From Cyclostephanos tholiformis (lineage: Eukaryota; Bacillariophyta; Thalassiosirophyceae; Thalassiosirales; Thalassiosiraceae): a stretch of DNA of 17,306 bases. The notes below the pieces were generated by a model, which saw only the letters and a program-made list of their open reading frames with translations, searched no databases and had not been told where the DNA came from. The position numbers and the translations under genes are program-made. Positions 8,760 to 15,062 of the stretch are shown piece by piece. Position 1 is the stretch's first letter. Every line of letters begins with the position of its first letter. The DNA lies in contig JALLPB010000340.1 in the NCBI GenBank assembly GCA_036939975.1, positions 1-17,306 of the forward strand, in the 5' to 3' direction.

Positions 8760-9965
8760 TCACAGTGCGGGGTTCCTATTTTTAAACGCAAGCTTATTTA
8801 TGCTCTTCTTCTCCGCCATCCGAGCACCATTGTCATCCGTGACGGTGCTGAGAACCGGGGGGGGTACGGCTATCTCTCTCTCTTGATTGTTTTCTTCCTC
8901 ATCTCCATCGTCTTCAATCGTTATCCCCAACATCCGTCCCTTGGCCTTCGATACCAGTGCCTTTAATGACTTTTTGCTGTGTACCGAACCGACGTTCGAC
9001 TCGCTCATCACGTTAGTTGCAATAGACTCGGTATCATCGACGTCAATATCATGTTTTTGTTCGATAACTGTTGAAACAACATCAGCAATTGGCTCAGACC
9101 CGATATTTACTGCATCTGCTCGTTGAGCATTTTCGCTCTTGAAGAATACAACACATAGATTAGTAATCCACCAAATACCATTATGGACACATTCAACACG
9201 TGAGCTTACGTTTATACATGTCTGGAGTAGGTTCTGGTCCTTCTTTTTCTCTCGTTCAAGGGTCTTTATCCTCTGTTTTATCTGCCCAATGAGTACTTGC
9301 AATTCGAGATCTTGTGCGTATTGATCAAAGTCAAGACCCTCAACGAATGACAGCAGATTCGTCTCGGTATCCAACTCCAACGCTTCTTGTTTTTTTTCTG
9401 ACTGACACCATGCAGGTTTCATCTTTTTCTTGCCTGACGTGGTTGGTAGAGCAGACGATGACGCATTACTAGAGCTTAATGCTAAGATCTGTTCCTCGCG
9501 AAAGATATCAGGATATCTGGTTGCGCTTTCGGACTCATCTTTATCAGTCTTCTCTACTGCTTGTTTCTCTGCATCCCGTTTCATAAATGAACGCATTCGT
9601 TCCATCTTTTCCTTTTCCTCGACTTCCTTCTTCTCCATTAGTTGTAGCTTTTCTTCCTCCAGTTCTTTCAACCATTTCATGTGCTACCGAATCCAGGATA
9701 TTGCGTGAGAACGTCATTGATATGAAAGGGGAAAAGAACAACACTCTCTGCCAAAGGAACTTACCCTGTGCAACACAGAATCATTCTTTGACAAGCGGTT
9801 CAGGACTCGAACTTTTATGGTCGCATTACTACCAATTGGCATTTTTACCGTGCCACTTACAAACGATACCTTTTTCTTCTGCTTCTGCTGCTTTCTCTCT
9901 TGACCACGATGACCAACCCTGCGTTTCTGCTCCTCTGAAGCAACATACTTCATGAAATTCACCAT
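8760..9965 (-). CDS. Conserved-looking coiled-coil protein of unknown function (3 exons)
   Basis: Exons 9965-9765, 9683-9210 and 9137-8760 join at GT-AG introns of 81 and 72 nt, both phase 0, to give 350 residues. The N-terminal 32 residues are strongly basic. Residues about 68-110 form a Glu/Lys-rich coiled coil (KWLKELEEEKLQLMEKKEVE). A segment at about 150-210 reads KPAWCQSEKK then LLSFVEGLDFDQYAQDLELQ and a second helical stretch (QIKQRIKTLEREKKK); it looks like the conserved core. The C-terminal third is acidic and low in hydrophobic residues. The start is the first ATG of the open frame (9965), with another at 9953. I do not recognise the family with confidence; the core vaguely recalls coiled-coil proteins of flagellate lineages. 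The 72-nt intron has no in-frame stop, but its clean GT-AG ends and odd hydrophobic translation argue that it is removed. Confidence 0.74.
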
Positions 9966-10115
9966 GAATAAATAAATAATTTTTTGAGACTCATGCTCTT
10001 GCGAACAGTTTTGCTTATTATTTGAAAACTCCACAGATCAGGTGAGAAGTTGTGGAAGAATTCGTCAGAAGAAGAACGGCGCATACCAACCGGTTCCAAT
10101 CACAAACTCGATAAA
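9966..10115. promoter_or_regulatory. 150-bp shared upstream region between divergent genes
   Basis: The start codons of the coiled-coil gene (minus) and the basic-tailed gene (plus) are only 150 bp apart. The region must contain both 5' UTRs and probably a bidirectional promoter. It includes an AAAT-type repeat (AATAAATAAATAAT) close to the minus-strand start. No specific element can be named. Confidence 0.45.
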
Positions 10116-10845
10116 ATGGCAAACAAGGCAGAAATATCTGACGAGGAGTGGGAAAAGATGAAGTTTATGATTTCGGATCAGATCGACAATGTTGATGCTA
10201 GCCTTAATGAGTTGAAAGACAATGGGTCATTAGAAACAATTGCTCAAATGATCAAACGAGGAAACAAAATCCCTTCCGCTCGTTTGCAAGCATGGTAAGT
10301 TCGTCTCAAGAATATTCAATGAATCTCTATCATTCTAGCCATTGCCATCGTCTCATGTTGTCATTTCGTCCAGGTATCATGGCATGCTTGAGGTGGAATA
10401 CTGCAACCGCCCATTGCTTGTATCTCAAAAGCTTCAGTACATGTATAGAACCCATGCTGGAAACAGTCGTGATGACGCGCCCCTGTCATTCATCATAGAT
10501 ACAACTCTAACAGCGCCGTCCTCTGCAAACGAAGAATGGAAACGAAGAGGTGGAAGGCCATTGGAAAGTGCCGAGTCAATCGTTGCGAGACTAGAAAGGA
10601 AAAAAGACCTGACGGTCGTAGAGAGACAGGAATTATGGCTCGCGAAAAAGAACCTCAAAACGGGAACGTTGAAGTCTATTATTGAAGCACAAAAATTGCA
10701 AGAGAGAGCAATGACAGCTCCAGACCTCAGGTCACCGGGAGGAAAGAAGCGACCCCGCAAATCTGTCAGCGGTCCTGTAGCGAATAACAACCAGAAAAGA
10801 AAAAGGAGTAGACGCTTCACAAGTTCCTCCACCGGCAAACCATGA
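10116..10845 (+). CDS. Unrecognised protein with basic C-terminal tail (2 exons)
   Basis: Exons 10116-10294 and 10374-10845 flank a 79-nt intron (GTAAGT...CAG). The junction splits a Trp codon and yields 216 residues. The first ATG is 10116 in a good context (AAAATGGCA); the frame upstream of it has no ATG. The N-terminus is acidic and helical (AEISDEEWEKMKFMISDQI). Around the junction it reads IPSARLQAWYHGMLEVEYCN, then a mixed region, a charged helical segment (about residues 125-165), and a Lys/Arg-rich tail (KKRPRK, KRKRSRR) that would act as a nuclear localisation signal. I do not know the family; a nuclear role is inferred only from the tail. Confidence 0.74.
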
Positions 10846-11161
10846 AGAGTAAGACTATCTCTAGAGCTTAGTATACTTGAGAATAATCCAACATGGAATT
10901 TTCATCTTTCATTACGATTTGTATGATGTTTATACTGTTGATGTCCCGTCGATGTCGCATACTATAGTAATGAGTCAGGCAATAAACCTCTCTCTTGAGT
11001 GCCAGCTTGTGTTGATCTTACGTTTATTTCATGATCACCAAATCTGTTCAAGATGCCAAGATGCCGATCGTCTGTCACTATACCTTTGGAGTTCTAAAAA
11101 ACACGGAGTTCAAATGACACTTTCTCTTCAAACATTGGTGTAGCTATGGGGAGCGGTTGAA
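10846..11161 (+). other. Intergenic region between two plus-strand genes
   Basis: There are 316 bases between the stop at 10845 and the ATG at 11162. An AATAAA at 10981-10986 may end the upstream transcript. An 88-codon frame (10877-11143) lacks an early ATG, has a hydrophobic, non-protein-like composition, and is not supported. Confidence 0.5.
10981..10986 (+). terminator. Candidate polyadenylation signal of the 10116-10845 gene
   Basis: A canonical AATAAA lies 136 nt after the stop codon of the upstream gene. The assignment is by position only. Confidence 0.35.
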
Positions 11162-12202
11162 ATGGACCTAAGTGCTCGTAGTGGTCAAGGAGCAAGGGAC
11201 GTTGTCCTTGTGGAGTCGAATCAACATGGTCACACAAAAAAGGTTGAGAACGGGAGAACCTCTTATAGGCGCTCCGCACATGATATCAAGGCAGGCGGCG
11301 ATGAGGAGAAGCGAAACAATCACTTGAAGGCGAAGAAGGTAAAATCTGACGAGTCGATGGCACTTCAAGATGGTGAAATGATCAATGAGGGTGATGATTC
11401 GCCGAGCCTCATTCCAGGGCTTCGAGCTCTCAGGGGAGAGAATGACTCTCGAAACTGGAACCACGGCACGTACAAAGTCCCTGCGAAGCGAAGAGAAAGC
11501 ATGGAAATCTGCGCTCCTTCGGCAACCAGGGATGGAGACACCCTCTTTGCCTTCTTGAGGTAATAACCACACATATAAAATGAATGATCCATGCGATCTG
11601 TTTCTCAACATACATCTTTTCTATGTCGTCAGTTCCTCAGGAGGTCACCTTCCTCTTCGCCTCGGGCAATGGACAAGGGGTGCCGAGTGTTTCAAATCCA
11701 GCAACAAACAACAGGAATGCTTCTGAGCATCCCACTGTGTCCAAGAAGATGGACCTTTCTGCACTAAATTTCATAAAGGAAAAATGGATGGCGGCGGCAA
11801 TGATCTTGGGACTGTTATGTTTTATCACAAGGTTTTATAGATGACCCAGGCTGTTGGGTTGTAGATCTTGAAGGTGGAAACACATGGGCCGTCGTCACGG
11901 CGTTCACCAATGTCAACGAGCAAAATCCAATCGAGGATGTCTCTGACAGAGCATGTGATAAATCGCCAAATAGTTTATTTTCTATTGTGTTCGGAAGAGA
12001 AAATGACGTCCTCCTACTATCTCAATCGTTTGACGACCCAGCATCGGAGAACGACTTCTCGCCACCAAGTAGTACGTCGGTCCTTGGATATCTACAGATC
12101 AAAGACGATGTAAGTTTCATCTTTTTGATAGTTTGATCCACTGTTTGCTCAACTGAAACACTTGGACATATCTGTCAGGATGCATTCAGTTATTGTGAAT
12201 AG
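11162..12202 (+). CDS. Unrecognised multi-exon gene (4-exon model, middle uncertain)
   Basis: The first exon (11162-11559) encodes 132 hydrophilic residues, starting MDLSARSGQGARD and ending RDGDTLFAFL. A GTAATA...CAG intron (11560-11632) fits. The last part is clear: an open frame through about 11841-12109 (opening DPGCWVVDLEGG, closing LGYLQIKDD), a GTAAGT...CAG intron (12110-12178), and a short exon ending DAFSYCE at 12202. The middle is the problem. The exon from 11633 meets a TGA at 11724 and is then out of phase with the later exon. A 161-nt intron at 11680-11840 (weak GTGCCG donor, TATAG acceptor) removes both faults and gives 245 residues. A 197-nt intron from 11644 is an alternative, and a frame-damaged gene is another. 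No family is recognised. The gene converges on RsmB. Confidence 0.52.
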
Positions 12203-12502
12203 AGTCAGCAACGTATAGATTGAGGTCGCCATTAGTAGTTCTGTTGTTGCGTATCATAATAAATAGTGTGGGTTCAACTAAGCGATGCAATCTTGCCATT
12301 GCTTCTGATCCTTCAATTTACAAACCACGCAACGTCTTACAACTGCTCAGGCATACTCTTAGTATGCTTACTATTTCCTGCGCCTGTCTGCCTGGCTGCC
12401 ATAGAATCTTCTCCAGGACATGGGCATTTTTAATGCCAAATCATCAATCTAGTCATGCATCTAAATCATACCTCAAACTCTCATCCTCAGCGAATGTTGT
12501 TC
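12203..12502. other. Convergent intergenic region, no gene seen
   Basis: These 300 bases lie between two convergent stop codons and should contain the 3' UTRs of both genes. An AATAAA at 12258-12263 on the plus strand is the only recognisable signal. Short open frames here lack protein-like composition. Confidence 0.55.
12258..12263 (+). terminator. Candidate polyadenylation signal of the 11162-12202 gene
   Basis: A canonical AATAAA lies 56 nt after the TAG at 12200-12202. Its position supports that stop as the true end of the gene. Confidence 0.4.
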
Positions 12503-14119
12503 CTACTTTCTAACCAATCTTGCTACGAAGAAGCCATCAGTCGAACACAAATCCCCTTCCAGAACTCCCGGAAGGACTCTCAGCCAACCATGTTCGTCAA
12601 TGGCATCCTCGAAACCCGGAACTTCGTGTGGGCATATTGGCAGCGTTTCCACGTTTCCTCTCTCGATGAGCGTTCGTATCTGGTCTTCGCTTTCCTCCCT
12701 CAACAATGAACACGTAGCGTACACCATGATTCCGCCCTTACCCAAAATAGTATCAGCGCAATGATTGGCCAGAGTTCGTTGTATCTTAATCAACTCTTTC
12801 AAATCTGGATCCCGTCTAAACACATCTGGACGTCTCGCCCCAGTGCCAGTGGCACTACATGGCACGTCAACGAGTACACCATGCACGAGACGAGACGGCA
12901 CCCAATTTTGTCCTTCATCAACCACAACCTGACATTTTTCAAGCAAACCCAATCTCTTCAAATTCTCATTCAATATCCGGCTCCTTCGAGTGTTGGCTTC
13001 AATGGCTGTAACATGGCCAAAGCCCACCGACAATAGTTGCGACGCCTTGCCGCCAGGAGCAGAGCACATATCCACGACGTGTAATTCAGACAGATCGGAT
13101 TGAGGATACTTATCACGAATTGCCGAGGAGAGTACCAGCGCAGGAAGCGTTGAGGACGAATCCTGTACCCACCATGCACCCTCTTCATACCCTGGCCATA
13201 ACTTAACATCGCCCTTTAGGGACGAACCTACCCTGATTGAGAATTGAGGCAAGAGGATGGAGTCCCCTCCTAGACTTTCCATAAGCGACATTATCTCCTC
13301 CGTGTAGTCTTTCATACGAGTTGCAGCCGCCAAAGAAAATTTCGTGCTCAAGTCAATACGAGCCGTCATCGAAGCATTGTCAGAAGGCATCACTTCACTA
13401 CAGATTAACTCTGTCGTTTCCTCCCCCCAATCATCGCGCCATTGGTCCAACAGCCACGGTGAGATATTATCTTGAGGAGATGTTTTCTCTCTAAGCAATT
13501 TCTCTCCGAGCATTTCACTTGATCCATCTGATTCAGTGTCTGCTGGTCGGGACAGTTTACGAAGCACCCCATTAACGAACTTGATTATAGGCTCTGGAAT
13601 TGGCGGTTTTTTCGGATACATCCGCAGCACTTGAACGGTTTCTTTGATGGCCGCAAAGGGAGGCGTGTGCAGGAATAAAAGCTGGGCCACACCCGTGCGC
13701 AATGTAGCCCGAATAAAGTGGACGTGCTTCCCCCTATTGGGTTTCTCGATGCAGCATTCTAATACATTATCTATTTGTCCGATTCTCCTCTCGACAGTCG
13801 CTACCAATAATCGGGTAAATGCACGATCCCTTGAGTCTAGCAATTGAAAGTATGGAGATTCTTCTAACTCTCGCGTTGCAAAGGTGCCTGCTGCAGCGGC
13901 ATCAGCAAGTACTGATATCGCGACGAATCGGGCTGAGAGGTCTATCTTCTGTGGCGTCATACCATTTTTCGGTATGGTTGATATGCCATCGAGATTACTC
14001 TCTGATAACGGATTCAACGATGCACTCATCCATGAAGGAGACTTCCCTATCAGTACGATGCCAAAACCATTTGCTCCTACCAATAAAAATGCAACCGCGA
14101 GCAGGGATTGGAGTACCAT
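12503..14119 (-). CDS. rsmB: RsmB/Sun-type 16S rRNA (cytosine-C5) methyltransferase, probably plastid-targeted
   Basis: RsmB methylates C967 (E. coli numbering) of small-subunit rRNA with S-adenosylmethionine. The intronless 538-residue product is longer than bacterial RsmB mainly because of an N-terminal leader. Residues 1-18 are a hydrophobic signal peptide (MVLQSLLAVAFLLVGANG) followed directly by Phe19, as expected for an ER-to-plastid bipartite leader. Residues about 58-190 form the NusB-like RNA-binding domain. The Rossmann methyltransferase domain follows: motif I DMCSAPGGK (350-358), motif IV VDVPCSATGTG with Cys421, and motif VI YATCSLL with Cys470, the expected nucleophile. The C-terminus ends TDGFFVARLVRK, as in the family. 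The ATG at 14119 is chosen because it begins the signal peptide. Plastid localisation is inferred. The enzyme call is very secure. Confidence 0.95.
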   Translation of the reverse strand: MVLQSLLAVAFLLVGANGFGIVLIGKSPSWMSASLNPLSESNLDGISTIPKNGMTPQKIDLSARFVAISVLADAAAAGTFATRELEESPYFQLLDSRDRAFTRLLVATVERRIGQIDNVLECCIEKPNRGKHVHFIRATLRTGVAQLLFLHTPPFAAIKETVQVLRMYPKKPPIPEPIIKFVNGVLRKLSRPADTESDGSSEMLGEKLLREKTSPQDNISPWLLDQWRDDWGEETTELICSEVMPSDNASMTARIDLSTKFSLAAATRMKDYTEEIMSLMESLGGDSILLPQFSIRVGSSLKGDVKLWPGYEEGAWWVQDSSSTLPALVLSSAIRDKYPQSDLSELHVVDMCSAPGGKASQLLSVGFGHVTAIEANTRRSRILNENLKRLGLLEKCQVVVDEGQNWVPSRLVHGVLVDVPCSATGTGARRPDVFRRDPDLKELIKIQRTLANHCADTILGKGGIMVYATCSLLREESEDQIRTLIERGNVETLPICPHEVPGFEDAIDEHGWLRVLPGVLEGDLCSTDGFFVARLVRK

Positions 14120-14457
14120 TCGGCTGCGTTATTAGTAGTACTAGTAGTTGTGACGAGGCATGAATGGGAAGTTTGAGGTGTGATCTGGGATGATGGGCGA
14201 TGTGCGAGATAGATTTTTCGGGGGGGCCTGGGGGGGCTGGCCCCCTAAACGCCTCGTAATAATATAGGTAATAGTAGGTAGTAATAGGGGAAGAAATGGC
14301 AAATGCCACACCTTAGCGATAATGCACGTAGGTGCAGGTAGGAACTCAGTACGACCAGGCATTTTGGATTGTTGAAGGTACTAGGTAATTCTCCAGTTTT
14401 TCACTAATAAGGGGTTGTCTCAATAGCCTCTATTTTTTAGAGTTGTATACCGAATCG

Positions 14458-14491
14458 GTATTTTTCGGTCAGTATTTTTCGGTATATACCG
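14458..14491. repeat. 12-bp direct repeat next to a 12-bp palindrome
   Basis: GTATTTTTCGGT occurs at 14458-14469 and again at 14472-14483. The second copy runs into the perfect palindrome CGGTATATACCG (14480-14491). The whole is a compact repeat cluster about 55 bp left of a larger inverted repeat. It resembles protein-binding or recombination sites, but no function is shown. Confidence 0.6.
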
Positions 14492-14546
14492 GTAACTTAC
14501 ATTTGGGGACACAATACGAGTTCCTACAGTGACCTGGGTTCATTTT

Positions 14547-14648
14547 TTGTCCTCAAAAGTTTTGGTATTTAAATACCACCGGCGTCGCTCTTGTGCTTTA
14601 CTGCTAAGTAAACTTTTGGTATTTTAATACCACAACTTTTGGGGACAA
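14547..14648. repeat. Approximately 102-bp inverted repeat with nested palindromes
   Basis: The left arm (14547-14569) and right arm (14626-14648) are inverted copies of 23 bp with two mismatches. Each arm includes a small palindrome: TGGTATTTAAATACCA (perfect, 14563-14578) on the left and TGGTATT-TT-AATACCA (14617-14632) on the right. The outer ends read TTGTCC and GGACAA. The size and symmetry fit a tiny foldback or MITE-like element, or a paired recombinase or regulator binding site upstream of the recombinase gene. Confidence 0.65.
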
Positions 14649-14882
14649 TTATCTACCCCACCCAAAAGTACGCCTACTTACCTCAGCGTGTCGTTAGTGT
14701 GAGTGTGCGCGTGAACTTGTTCTGCCTTGCCAATCCCCCCAGAATAATATTTCTGCCGCCGCCCAAAAATAATAATAGTCGTCATCGCCGCCTTCATCAT
14801 ATCCTCCCACGCTGAGAGCACCTCACCCTCCCTCTCCCCACTCTCTCCCCCCCCCCTCCCTGTCGGCATCCCCCCGGCCATT

Positions 14883-15062
14883 ATCCCCGTGGTCGTCTTG
14901 GTCGTCTATGTCATCGCCGGCGCCGTCGCCGTCGCCACTGCTGATACTACCTCCGCCGCCGCTCCTGCCACGAGCAACACAACAGACAGAGCAGTCATCG
15001 TCGTCCCCATCATCATCACAGTAGTCCATGTCGTCGTCGTCGCCGCCGCCGTCGCCGCCGCC
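14883..15062. repeat. Cryptic GTC/GCC trinucleotide repeat tract
   Basis: The tract is dominated by imperfect GTC, TCG and GCC triplets and overlaps the proposed first codons of the recombinase (a Ser-then-Pro run). It yields long open frames on both strands that are artefacts of its composition. It may have arisen by replication slippage. Confidence 0.6.

Larger units (their letters stand above)
14120..15027. other. Repeat-rich gene-free region between rsmB and the recombinase
   Basis: About 900 bases carry no supported gene. The left part is the upstream region of rsmB and contains G-runs with a short GC hairpin (about 14221-14245). The middle has short direct repeats and nested palindromes (14458-14648). 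The right part is pyrimidine-rich, with a C10 run at 14847-14856 and cryptic TCG/CCG trinucleotide repeats. The left edge of a mobile element may lie somewhere in this region, but I cannot place it. Confidence 0.5.

Noticed and set aside
11724..11726. In-frame TGA in the 11162-12202 gene as a selenocysteine codon
   Set aside because: Algae have many selenoproteins, but reading through the TGA still leaves the next exon out of phase. No recognised selenoprotein family or SECIS-like element was seen. An intron covering the TGA explains both problems.
11584..11844. 86-codon frame ending in a hydrophobic segment, as a small tail-anchored protein
   Set aside because: It cannot be joined in phase to the flanking exons and overlaps both. 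The hydrophobic end may be chance. It is kept only as a weak alternative.
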